NCBI GenBank assembly: GCA_049510055.1
Contig: JBEKZI010000013.1
Location: 1-34,537 of the forward strand
Reading direction: 5' to 3'
Origin: JALHTV01 sp049510055
Lineage (GTDB): Bacteria > Planctomycetota > Phycisphaerae > SM23-33
DNA length: 34,537 nt
In this document: one piece after another, positions 1 through 6,028 of the stretch
Numbering within the stretch: position 1 is the stretch's first letter
How the letters are laid out: each line of letters starts with the position of its first letter
The notes under the pieces: generated by a model
What the model was told of the DNA's origin: nothing
Seen by the model: only the letters and a program-made list of their open reading frames with translations
Databases searched by the model: none
Position numbers and translations under genes: made by a program

Positions 1-185
1 CTCTTGGCGTTGTACTTTTTGAAGTCCGGCGTGGGCGCCAGGTTGAACAGACCCGCCCGGTCGGCCAGGACCAGCCCGGCCAGCACCGCCGCCACCACCA
101 ATACCTGGACGGTCCTGCGGCCAGCGTATCGCAGCCGCAATCGGCCGGCGGTGGGCTTCAACCACGGTGGCGTTCTACGGGACAT
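1..185 (-). CDS. Membrane-anchored protein, N-terminal part only (cut by window edge)
   Basis: An open frame starts with ATG at 185 and runs off the left edge, giving about 61 residues. The start MSRRTPPWLKPTAG is basic, followed by a hydrophobic stretch (VLVVAAVLAGLVLA, about residues 28-41) that looks like an uncleaved signal anchor; the polypeptide then continues into an exported part beginning DRAGLFNLAPTPDFKKYN. The start lies 21 bases after the lysC stop on the same strand, so it is probably co-transcribed with lysC. A signal anchor followed by such a short linker occurs in several exported enzyme families, including secreted nucleases, but no catalytic motif is inside the window. I do not assign a function. 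Confidence 0.55.
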   Translation of the reverse strand, partial: MSRRTPPWLKPTAGRLRLRYAGRRTVQVLVVAAVLAGLVLADRAGLFNLAPTPDFKKYNAK

Positions 186-206
186 GAAAAACCCCCGCGC
201 CGCGGA

Positions 207-1454
207 TTATTTTTTGCGTCGCGTTTTTTTGGCGCCCTTGGGCGATCGGCCGAGGTGGAAGGCGTCGTGCACGACGCGCAGGGCCTTTTTGCCCTGGCCA
301 CGGTCGATGAGGCAGGAGATTTTGATCTCGCTGGTGGTGATGTTCTGGATGTTGATGCTCGCCTTGGCCAGGGCGGAGAACATCCGCTCGGCCACGCCGG
401 TGTGGACGCGCATGCCCACGCCGACGGCCGAGACCTTCGCCAGGTGGTCCTCGAAGATCGCCCGACAGCCCTGCATCTTGCAGATGGTCGCGACGACCTT
501 GCGGGCGTCGGCCAGGTCGGCCAGGTCGACGGTGAAGGAGACGGTCGCCCGGCGGCTCTCGTCGATGGTCTGGATGATGTCGTCCACGACGACGTGGGCG
601 TTGGCCAGCGTGTGGAAGATTCTGGCGGCCACGCCGGGCCGGTTAGGCACGTTGCGGAGCGTCACGCGGGCCAGCGAGCTTTTTAGGGCCGCGCCGCTGA
701 CGACGATGCGTTCCATGGGTCCGGTTTCTGTCACGATGAGGGTTCCTTTGCGGCTGTTGAGGCTGCTGCGGACGTGGATGGGGACGTTGTATTTTTTGGC
801 GAACTCCACCGCGCGGTTCTGGAGCACGCCGGCGCCCAGCGAGGCCAGTTCCAGCATTTCGTCGTAGCTGATGCGGTCGATCTTGCGGGCGGTGGGCACG
901 ATCCGCGGGTCGGCGGTGTAGATGCCGTCCACGTCGGTGTAGTTTTCGCACACGTCGGCCTTCAGCGCCGCGGCGATGGCCACCAGCGACACGTTGCTGC
1001 CGCCGCGGCCCAGCGTGGTGACCGCGCCGTTCTCGGTGACGCCCTGGAAGCCGGCCACGATGACGATCCGCCCGGCCTCGAGCTGCTCGCGGATGCGGCG
1101 GACGTCAATGGACTTGATGCGGGCCTTGGTGTGGATGTCGTCGGTGACCAGGCCGATCTGCCCGGCCGTGAGGCTGATGGCCTTGGCGCCCATCGCTTCC
1201 AGCGCCATGGCCACCAGGGAGATGGTCACCTGCTCGCCGGTGGCCAGCAGCTGGTCCAGCTCGCGCTTGGGCGGGTCGGCGTTGATCTGCCCGGCCAGGT
1301 CCATCAGGCGGTCGGTGGTGTCGCCCATGGCCGAGACGACCATCACGACCTGATGGCCCGCCTGGCGGGTCTGGATCGCCCGCCGCGCGGCCGAGCGGAT
1401 GCGGTCGGCGTCGGCCACGCTGGTGCCGCCGAATTTCATCACCACGATGCTCAT
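207..1454 (-). CDS. lysC: Aspartate kinase
   Basis: Phosphorylates L-aspartate with ATP, the first committed step to lysine, methionine, threonine and isoleucine; cytoplasmic. The 415-residue protein opens with the amino-acid-kinase motif KFGGTS (residues 7-12). It carries TTLGRGGSN (about 146-154) and YTDVDGIYTADPR (about 172-184), the nucleotide and aspartate binding region. Two ACT domains follow (about 262-335 and 343-400), the usual place of feedback control by lysine or threonine. Family members normally read GGSD where this one has GGSN; the effect is unknown. The last 14 residues form a basic tail (KGAKKTRRKK). Length is normal for a monofunctional enzyme. A promoter (TTGGCA, 17 bases, TAATGT) sits about 50 bases upstream. 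The ApgM-type enzyme and hom follow the same theme 1.7-4.4 kb away on the same strand. Confidence 0.97.
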   Translation of the reverse strand: MSIVVMKFGGTSVADADRIRSAARRAIQTRQAGHQVVMVVSAMGDTTDRLMDLAGQINADPPKRELDQLLATGEQVTISLVAMALEAMGAKAISLTAGQIGLVTDDIHTKARIKSIDVRRIREQLEAGRIVIVAGFQGVTENGAVTTLGRGGSNVSLVAIAAALKADVCENYTDVDGIYTADPRIVPTARKIDRISYDEMLELASLGAGVLQNRAVEFAKKYNVPIHVRSSLNSRKGTLIVTETGPMERIVVSGAALKSSLARVTLRNVPNRPGVAARIFHTLANAHVVVDDIIQTIDESRRATVSFTVDLADLADARKVVATICKMQGCRAIFEDHLAKVSAVGVGMRVHTGVAERMFSALAKASINIQNITTSEIKISCLIDRGQGKKALRVVHDAFHLGRSPKGAKKTRRKK

Positions 1455-1505
1455 CGTCGCTTAGCCCTCGCGCCGGCCCCGATCGCCCCGCCGACGGAGC
1501 GATTG

Positions 1506-1534
1506 ACATTACCGAGCCGTGACGAATTTGCCAA
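1506..1534 (-). promoter_or_regulatory. Sigma-70-type promoter for lysC
   Basis: Read on the minus strand, TTGGCA (plus coordinates 1529-1534) and TAATGT (1506-1511) are separated by exactly 17 bases. Transcription would start near 1499, giving a leader of about 45 bases before the lysC ATG at 1454. No lysine riboswitch fits in so short a leader. Assigned by eye from consensus and spacing. Confidence 0.5.
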
Positions 1535-1544
1535 GAGATTTGAG

Positions 1545-1710
1545 GGACCGAAATACCAGAACGGAAGTGGGTCCTTTACGCAGGCAAGCCTCTTTGTTAC
1601 GGTCTTTCTGTGAGGCGAGCCAAGGTAAGGCGCGGCTGGGCGCAGCTTGGCATCGCAGGGCATGGTAAGGGAGCCGCCTGGATTTCATAACCAGGCGGCT
1701 CATTTTTCTC
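1545..1710 (+). ncRNA. Candidate structured RNA ending in an intrinsic terminator
   Basis: Four hairpins follow one another in a stretch with no convincing reading frame. They are GGACC/GGTCC (1545-1549 with 1570-1574), GCCTC/GAGGC (1588-1592 with 1612-1616), GCCAAG/CTTGGC (1619-1624 with 1646-1651, containing a second stem GCGC/GCGC at 1630-1633 with 1640-1643), and a perfect 11-pair terminator stem (1671-1681 with 1691-1701) followed by ATTTTTCT. The T run is on the plus side, so the transcript would run left to right and end near 1708. A TTGACA lies at 1503-1508 but its -10 partner is poor, and it overlaps the lysC promoter on the other strand. I do not recognise a known RNA family. It could be a free small RNA or an attenuated leader. 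Confidence 0.4.
1671..1710 (+). terminator. Intrinsic terminator, plus strand
   Basis: A perfect 11-base-pair inverted repeat, GAGCCGCCTGG with CCAGGCGGCTC, is separated by a 9-base loop and followed by ATTTTTCTC. The reverse strand lacks a T run after the stem, so it acts in the plus direction. No protein gene ends just before it, which supports a non-coding transcript upstream. Confidence 0.7.
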
Positions 1711-1949
1711 CCCCTTCCTTGAATAGGTTTCGGCCACCCTGTGCGAGGTTGCTTTTGTCCAGAGTTTTTATTGTAACCCGCGCCAGACTACATCAATAAT
1801 GAGGCGTTCAAGCAGAAAGACAGACATCACGGGTTTTCCTTTGTAGCTGATGCGCATCGACTTATGAGCATTGGCACAAGACGGGATGAGGCAGTTTGTG
1901 TTCCGTGTGTAGGACGAGAAGCAACAATATTTTCCCGAGAAGATAGCTG
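1711..1949. other. Intergenic stretch without recognisable features
   Basis: Between the terminator and the next promoter I see no gene, repeat or clear structure. Base composition is visibly more A+T rich than in the flanking household genes. A long antisense frame crosses this stretch, but it also covers the tRNA and the plus-strand gene and has no protein-like composition. Confidence 0.5.
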
Positions 1950-1978
1950 TTGACAGCCCACCTCAGTGAGGCTATAAA
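1950..1978 (+). promoter_or_regulatory. Near-consensus sigma-70 promoter giving a leaderless mRNA
   Basis: TTGACA (1950-1955), a 17-base spacer and TATAAA (1973-1978) match the bacterial consensus at 11 of 12 positions. The ATG of the following gene begins at 1985, only 7 bases after the -10 box. The transcript would therefore start at or within a base or two of the start codon, with no room for a ribosome binding site. The spacer contains a short palindrome, CCTCAGTGAGG. Confidence 0.75.
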
Positions 1979-1984
1979 GACATC

Positions 1985-2464
1985 ATGAAGCGGAAAGAAT
2001 ACTACGCCTACAAGAAACACGTGATGGAGCAGTACCAGAAGGCCATCGAGAAGGCAACGCGACAAAAGGATGAGGCCCTGGCCGGGCTTGAAGCTCTTTG
2101 GCGAGTTTACCATCCGAGTACCGGAGAATCGCCCACTGCGAGTAATACCGTCCCTGGTATGGCCCAACCTGTTGCCCCTGCATCTAGTGGATATGGTTCT
2201 TTGGCCAAGGCTATTATGGCCGTGTTGGATAAAGTACCGACACCCTTTACCTGCAAGGATGTCATTGCGGAGCTGGAAAGGACATCTCCAGGAATTTTGG
2301 CTACGGTCAGAAGAAGTTCTATTTCTGGTCGTTTGTATCGCCTCCGACGAGATGAGGTCATAGAGGAAGTTGAACAAGGAAAGGGCAGTGCGCCGACCAA
2401 GTACAGGCGCGTCGTGCCTAAAGAATCTGGGACTGATGATCCCGTGAAAGTCGCAACAGGATAA
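1985..2464 (+). CDS. Small coiled-coil plus winged-helix-like protein, unknown function
   Basis: A 159-residue protein. Residues 1-43 are charged and helical (MKRKEYYAYKKHVMEQYQKA and onward), suitable for a coiled coil. A Pro/Ser/Gly/Thr-rich linker covers about 44-70. Residues 72-140 read like a winged helix: three helices (LAKAIMAVLDKV, CKDVIAELERT, ISGRLYRLRRDEVI) then a short wing with KYRRV. This suggests a DNA-binding or partner-binding adaptor, but I cannot name a family. It stands alone, driven by its own promoter and apparently leaderless; the next in-frame ATG is residue 14. Codon use is less G+C biased at third positions than in neighbouring genes, which may mean recent acquisition. 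Confidence 0.75.
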   Translation: MKRKEYYAYKKHVMEQYQKAIEKATRQKDEALAGLEALWRVYHPSTGESPTASNTVPGMAQPVAPASSGYGSLAKAIMAVLDKVPTPFTCKDVIAELERTSPGILATVRRSSISGRLYRLRRDEVIEEVEQGKGSAPTKYRRVVPKESGTDDPVKVATG

Positions 2465-2477
2465 AGAGGATAAAAAA

Positions 2478-2510
2478 GCAGGCTGGCGGTCTTTCCCACC
2501 GCCAGCCCTG
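2478..2510 (-). terminator. Strong hairpin, T run on the minus side
   Basis: A perfect 10-pair stem, GGCTGGCGGT (2481-2490) with ACCGCCAGCC (2498-2507), extends by GCA/TGC with one bulged base. AAAAAA precedes it on the plus strand, so on the minus strand the stem is followed by TTTTTT. It can end a leftward transcript such as read-through from the hom-apgM operon. It also lies 14 bases after the stop of the plus-strand gene and could stabilise that mRNA end. Confidence 0.6.
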
Positions 2511-2628
2511 CAAGATGACAAAATTTCGTTGTGGGCTACTGAATGGAGTTTCCTATGGCCAAGGTTGGCCAGTGCCATCTTGCGTCTGTATCCTACGCTA
2601 GAATCCCCTCTCGCTGTCAAGAAAAATC

Positions 2629-2671
2629 GGCCCTTCGAGATGGTTTTTTCGCGCGCACCTCTCGAAGGGCC
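2629..2671 (-). terminator. Perfect 12-pair hairpin upstream of the tRNA
   Basis: GGCCCTTCGAGA (2629-2640) pairs perfectly with TCTCGAAGGGCC (2660-2671) around a 19-base loop containing TTTTTT. On the minus strand the stem is followed by GATTTTTC, as in an intrinsic terminator for leftward transcription from apgM. On the plus strand it would sit in the 5' leader of the tRNA, ending 9 bases before the acceptor stem. Either role is possible. Confidence 0.5.
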
Positions 2672-2680
2672 ATTCCATTT

Positions 2681-2770
2681 GCGGGCGTGACGAAACAGGC
2701 ACACGTGCCGGATTTGGAATCCGGTGGGTCGTACCAGCGACCCTTGCGAGTTCAACTCTCGCCGCCCGCA
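2681..2770 (+). tRNA. Class II (long variable arm) tRNA, leucine-type body, anticodon UGG
   Basis: A full cloverleaf folds with every stem Watson-Crick. The acceptor is GCGGGCG/CGCCCGC with discriminator A (2770). The D stem is ACG/CGT with GG at 2698-2699. The anticodon stem is CCGGA/TCCGG with the 7-base loop TTTGGAA (2713-2719). The variable stem is a 6-pair GGGTCG/CGACCC (2726-2743). The T arm is GCGAG/CTCGC with loop TTCAACT. CCA is not encoded. The D-arm pattern, A73 and long variable arm are those of tRNA-Leu, but the anticodon by standard numbering (2715-2717) is TGG, which reads proline CCN codons. tRNA-Pro is normally class I with a short variable loop and G37; here base 37 is A. 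The perfect stems argue against a decayed gene. The structure is sure; the amino acid is not. Confidence 0.85.
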
Positions 2771-2815
2771 ATTGCCCCAGGCCAAACGGAGCGACCTAGG
2801 GACTGCGTAAACATC

Positions 2816-2839
2816 AAGGTCTCCGACCTTCTTAGGAGG
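2816..2839 (+). promoter_or_regulatory. Hairpin abutting a strong ribosome binding site
   Basis: AAGGTC (2816-2821) pairs with GACCTT (2825-2830) around a 3-base loop and ends three bases before AGGAGG (2834-2839). That site is spaced 7 bases from the ATG at 2847 and only 1 base from the ATG at 2841, so 2847 is the better start. Confidence 0.45.
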
Positions 2840-2846
2840 AATGGCT

Positions 2847-2978
2847 ATGAGCCACCCCAAAGAAGATGGGTACTGGATTTTCAGAACCCGTATCAGGACA
2901 CGCTCCGGGCGTATTATTTACGCCCATTGGTACGGTCTGAAGGCCTTCCGCATCTGGATTAAATCCAGAGCGGCCTAG
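2847..2978 (+). CDS. Small basic protein, 43 residues, unknown function
   Basis: A short frame behind a perfect AGGAGG encodes 43 residues starting MSHPKEDGYWIFRTRIRTRS and ending LKAFRIWIKSRAA. It is rich in Arg, Lys, Ile, Trp and Tyr. Alternating hydrophobic and charged residues suggest beta strands (GYWIFRTRIRTRSGRIIYAH) followed by a short amphipathic element. I do not recognise a family. The gene begins 76 bases after the tRNA on the same strand and is followed by a strong terminator, so tRNA and small protein could share a transcript. Starting at 2841 would add Met-Ala. Confidence 0.55.
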   Translation: MSHPKEDGYWIFRTRIRTRSGRIIYAHWYGLKAFRIWIKSRAA

Positions 2979-2990
2979 GCCACCAGTACG

Positions 2991-3027
2991 GTACGTCCGG
3001 GCGGGGTTGCAGCCCCGCCCGGCGTAC
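2991..3027 (+). terminator. Strong GC-rich terminator hairpin
   Basis: CCGGGCGGGG (2997-3006) pairs perfectly with CCCCGCCCGG (3013-3022) around a 6-base loop. GTACG (2991-2995) with CGTAC (3023-3027) adds five pairs across one bulged base. The downstream bases TTATTACTC are moderately T rich. It closes the tRNA and small-protein unit. Confidence 0.65.
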
Positions 3028-3129
3028 TTATTACTCGGTCCAGAAAGCCTTGGTTCGTAAGCGAATTTGCCCATTCTATGCCACGTTTCCGGCTGATTCG
3101 CGGTACATCAATCGCATCCAGTCTTCCGG

Positions 3130-4317
3130 TCACCGCACGGTCAGGAAGTATTCCATCAAATCGTGGCCGCGTTTGATGTGCAGGTCGCTGGCGGCGCCGT
3201 TGGCCTCGGTGAACGGCTCGGACGTCACGGCCTCGATCCGCTTGCCGGCGATGGCGAACGGCACCGCGTCGGGCGTGTGGGTGCGGACGGTGCAGGGCGT
3301 GGGATGGTCGGGCAGGACGACGATGCGCCAGTCCTCGCCCTGCTCCTGGAGGCGGTGCAGGACCGGGCCGACGATGTGCTCGTCGATCTGCTCGATGGCG
3401 GCGACCTTGCCCTTGACGTTGGCGTTGTGCCCGGCCTCGTCGGGCGCCTCGACGTGGACGAAGACCAGGTCGTGGTCGCCCAGGGCCGCTACGGCCGCGG
3501 CGCCCTTGCCGGCGTAGTTGGTGTCCAGGTATCCGGTGGCGCCCTCGACGGGGATGACGTCCCAGCCGATGAGCTTGGCCAGGCCGCGGACTAAGTCCAC
3601 GGCCGTGATGGCCGCGCCCTTCAGGCCGAAGCGATCCGCGAAGGGCGCCAGTTGCGGCGAGCGGCCCTGGCCCCACAGCCAGATGGCCGTGGCGGGGTTC
3701 TCGCCCAGCTCGCGGCGGACGGCGTTGATCTCGTGGCCGACGAGGATCTCCCGCCCGCGTTCCATGATGGTCCGCAGCACGTCGGCGCCCTTGCCCTTGG
3801 GCAGGTACGCGTCGGCCTTGCGGCCGAGGATGTCGTGCGGCGGGGTGGTCTTGACGTCGAAGTCGCCGCGGTAGGTCATCAGGTGGCGGTAGCTCACGCC
3901 GCGATAGAAGTGCACGCCGGGCCCGCCCAGCGAGCGGTTGAGCTCGTCGATGAACGCCCCGGCCTCCTCGGTGGAGATGTGGCCGGCGGAGTGGTCCTCC
4001 ATGACGCCGTCGATGATCGTCACCAGGTTGCAGCGGAAGACCCATTCGTCCGGCGCGATGGTCAGCCCCTGGGCGGCGGCCTCCAGCGGCGCCCGGCCGG
4101 TGTAGAACTTCTTGGGGTCGTAGCCGACCACCGACAAAATGGCCACGTCCGAACCGCAGGGCAGGCCCTTGGGAATGTTGCGCACCGTGCCGCACTTGCC
4201 GTGCGAGGCGATCCAGTCCATGTGGGGCTTGCGGGCGGCCTCCAGGGGCGTCTTGCCGCCCAGTTCCTCCAGCGGAACGTCCGCGGCGCCGTCGGGAATG
4301 ATCATCGCATACTTCAT
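3130..4317 (-). CDS. apgM: Cofactor-independent phosphoglycerate-mutase-family enzyme (ApgM type), possible homoserine kinase
   Basis: A 395-residue member of the alkaline-phosphatase superfamily. It starts MKYAMIIPDGAADVPLEELG with the metal-binding Asp in IIPDG. GSDVAILSVVGYDP (from about residue 56) holds the nucleophilic Ser. HVEAPDEAGH and LPDHPTPCTVRTHTPDAVP supply the remaining metal ligands. The archaeal-type family interconverts 2- and 3-phosphoglycerate. Where such genes sit beside hom and lysC, as here, they have been proposed to phosphorylate homoserine instead; no ThrB-type kinase is visible in the window. I infer the kinase role from context only. The start MKYAM is chosen by family convention; in-frame ATGs at 4326 and 4380 exist and no good ribosome site separates them. 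The upstream spacer to hom is filled by a palindromic repeat. Confidence 0.88.
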   Translation of the reverse strand: MKYAMIIPDGAADVPLEELGGKTPLEAARKPHMDWIASHGKCGTVRNIPKGLPCGSDVAILSVVGYDPKKFYTGRAPLEAAAQGLTIAPDEWVFRCNLVTIIDGVMEDHSAGHISTEEAGAFIDELNRSLGGPGVHFYRGVSYRHLMTYRGDFDVKTTPPHDILGRKADAYLPKGKGADVLRTIMERGREILVGHEINAVRRELGENPATAIWLWGQGRSPQLAPFADRFGLKGAAITAVDLVRGLAKLIGWDVIPVEGATGYLDTNYAGKGAAAVAALGDHDLVFVHVEAPDEAGHNANVKGKVAAIEQIDEHIVGPVLHRLQEQGEDWRIVVLPDHPTPCTVRTHTPDAVPFAIAGKRIEAVTSEPFTEANGAASDLHIKRGHDLMEYFLTVR

Positions 4318-4335
4318 AGTCGCCATCTGTAAAGC

Positions 4336-4488
4336 AAATCCGAATATCGAATATCGAAATTCGAAACAAACGGCAAACAATCAAACGACAATAGCCCAAA
4401 ATCTTAATGCGGTTATGACCGCTTTATTTGTTTTGTAACAGGTTGCGGGTTGTTTCGGATTTCGTGCTTCGGATTTCGAATTTTCGTT
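4336..4488. repeat. MITE-like palindromic repeat, copy 1
   Basis: The left end (4336-4375) starts AAATCCGAATATCGAA and contains AATTCGAAACAAACGGCAA. The right end (4450-4488) is its imperfect reverse complement, ending CGGATTTCGAATTTTCG. A second copy with the same AAATCCGAA and ATTCGAAACAAACGGCAA blocks is at 26079-26239. The element is far more A+T rich than its surroundings and fills the whole spacer between hom and the ApgM-type gene. It codes for nothing. Confidence 0.75.
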
Positions 4489-5845
4489 AGGGCAGCGGTT
4501 CGGGATACTCATCCACGATGCTGATGCACACGGTGGGGGCCTTGATCACGCCCAGGGCGTCCACCTCCCGCAGCGCCGCCAGCACGTGGCCTTCCATGGC
4601 CTGGTGCGTGGTGATCACCACCGGCACGCCGCGGGCGTCGCCGGCGCCCAGCGGCTCGTGCTGGAGCACCGAACGGATGCTGATGCCGCAACGGCCCAGG
4701 ATGGTGGCCACCTGGGCGAGCACGCCGGGGGCGTCCTCGGCCATCACACGCAGGTAATATCGGCTGCGCACCGCTTCAATCGGTAGCTGCTTTGCCGCCG
4801 CCGCCCGGTCCGGCCAGACGGCCAGGTGCTCGAAGGCCCGCTGGGCGGTGCCCAGGGCCACGGCGGCCAGGTCGGCCACGACGGCCGAGGCGGTGGGCAT
4901 GCCGCCCGCCCCGCGCCCGTAGTACATCGTGTGGCCGGTGGCGTGGCCATAAACGCTGACGGCGTTGAACGGTCCGGACACCCACGCCAGGGGGTGCTCC
5001 TTGCTGATGAAGGCCGGCCGCACCCGCAGCGACAGGCCGTCCTTCGCTTTGGCTGAGGCCGCTTGGGGCTGCCGTTGGGCGATGGCCAGGAGCTTGACCA
5101 CGTAGCCCAGCTCGGCGCCGAAGGCCACGTCGCAGGGCTCCAGCGCGTCGATGCCGGCCACGGGGATCGCGTCCAGGTCGATTTTTTTACCGAAGGCCAG
5201 GCCCGCCAGGATGGCCAGCTTCTGGGCCGAGTCGGCGCCGGAGACGTCCAGCGTCGGGTCGGCCTCGGCCAGGCCGGCCCGCTGGGCCTCGGCCAGGGCC
5301 TCGGCGTAGCTGCGCCCCTGCTGCGTCATGGCCGTGAGGATGTAATTGCACGTCCCGTTGACGATGCCGTAGATCGCGTCGATGCGGTTGGCGATCAGGC
5401 CGCCACACAAGGCGCCGATGAGGGGAATGCCGCCGGCGCAACTGGCCTCAAAGGCCAGTGCCACCTTGTGCCGCCGGGCCAGGGCGTACAGCTCCACGCC
5501 GCCCCGGGCCAGCAGCGCCTTGTTGGCCGTCACCACGCACTTGCCGGCCGACAGGGCCTTCTCGATGACCTTCCGCGCGATGGTGACCCCGCCGATCAGC
5601 TCCACCACGGCGCCCACCTTGGGGTCGGCGATGGCGGCGTCGGCGTCCTTGCGGAACAGCTTGGCGTCCAGCCCCGCGGCCTTGGCGCGGGTAAAGTCCA
5701 CGTCCACGATGTGCCGCAGCTCCAGCGTCGGCCCGATGCGGCTGCGCAGGATGTCCTGCTGGGCCGTCAGCATCGTCGCGACGGCCGAGCCCACCGTTCC
5801 GCAGCCCACCAGCGCCACGCCCAAGGTTGATTCGGATTGAGCCAT
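4487..5845 (-). CDS. hom: Homoserine dehydrogenase
   Basis: Reduces L-aspartate-4-semialdehyde to L-homoserine with NAD(P)H, the branch point to threonine and methionine. The 452-residue protein begins MAQSESTLGVALVGCGTVGS, with the Rossmann GxGxxG at residues 14-19. GKCVVTANKALLA and FEASCAGGIPLIGAL follow, then the family signature region LDVSGADSAQKLAILAG with the catalytic acid/lysine surroundings. A C-terminal ACT domain (YYLRVMAEDAPGVLAQVATI onward) is the usual site of threonine feedback. Length is typical. The start at 5845 has GGAGA 9 bases upstream; the frame remains open further upstream but without family similarity. The ApgM-type gene follows on the same strand after the repeat-filled spacer. 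Confidence 0.96.
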   Translation of the reverse strand: MAQSESTLGVALVGCGTVGSAVATMLTAQQDILRSRIGPTLELRHIVDVDFTRAKAAGLDAKLFRKDADAAIADPKVGAVVELIGGVTIARKVIEKALSAGKCVVTANKALLARGGVELYALARRHKVALAFEASCAGGIPLIGALCGGLIANRIDAIYGIVNGTCNYILTAMTQQGRSYAEALAEAQRAGLAEADPTLDVSGADSAQKLAILAGLAFGKKIDLDAIPVAGIDALEPCDVAFGAELGYVVKLLAIAQRQPQAASAKAKDGLSLRVRPAFISKEHPLAWVSGPFNAVSVYGHATGHTMYYGRGAGGMPTASAVVADLAAVALGTAQRAFEHLAVWPDRAAAAKQLPIEAVRSRYYLRVMAEDAPGVLAQVATILGRCGISIRSVLQHEPLGAGDARGVPVVITTHQAMEGHVLAALREVDALGVIKAPTVCISIVDEYPEPLP

Positions 5846-6005
5846 GAAGCGGTCTCCAACCTTACTTGGAAGGATGGCATGGTAAGCCGCAAACGGCCCA
5901 AGTGCAAGAAGCGCAAAACCCAACCGCACCACCGCGTTCCCTTGTTGGTAGGCTCAGGAACGCGTCGGTCACGGAACGGCAGACTGCATCAACCGCAATC
6001 GGCGG

Positions 6006-6027
6006 ACCTGCCTGCCGGCAGGCAGGT
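6006..6027. repeat. Perfect 22-base palindrome (CCTGCCGGCAGG core)
   Basis: A perfect palindrome centred on CCTGCCGGCAGG and extended outward by ACCTG and CAGGT. It lies just past the stop codon of the small Cys-rich gene (stop at 6029-6031) and could form its 3' hairpin. The same 12-base core recurs at 30902-30913 and a related palindrome is at 31059-31077. Confidence 0.6.
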
Positions 6028-6028
6028 C

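Noticed and set aside
1455..1545. A lysine riboswitch upstream of lysC
   Set aside because: The leader predicted from the promoter is only about 45 bases, far too short, and no lysine-riboswitch motif is visible.
774..1613. Long plus-strand frame opposite lysC
   Set aside because: Antisense shadow rich in Gly, Ala, Val and His, as GC-rich genes give on the opposite strand; lysC is certain.
1671..1701. A possible tRNA-Met anticodon arm (loop with CAT)
   Set aside because: The stem is 11 pairs with a 9-base loop and no acceptor, D or T arm around it; a terminator explains it fully.
1451..1703. Short minus-strand frames over the candidate RNA
   Set aside because: They overlap the lysC promoter, have no ribosome site and match no protein pattern.
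1862..2860. A 332-codon open frame on the minus strand
   Set aside because: It covers the leaderless gene, the tRNA and the small-protein leader in antisense, has a low-complexity, non-protein-like composition and no ribosome site.
2543..2962. A 139-codon plus-strand frame
   Set aside because: It runs straight through the complete tRNA gene and is out of frame with the better-supported 43-residue gene.
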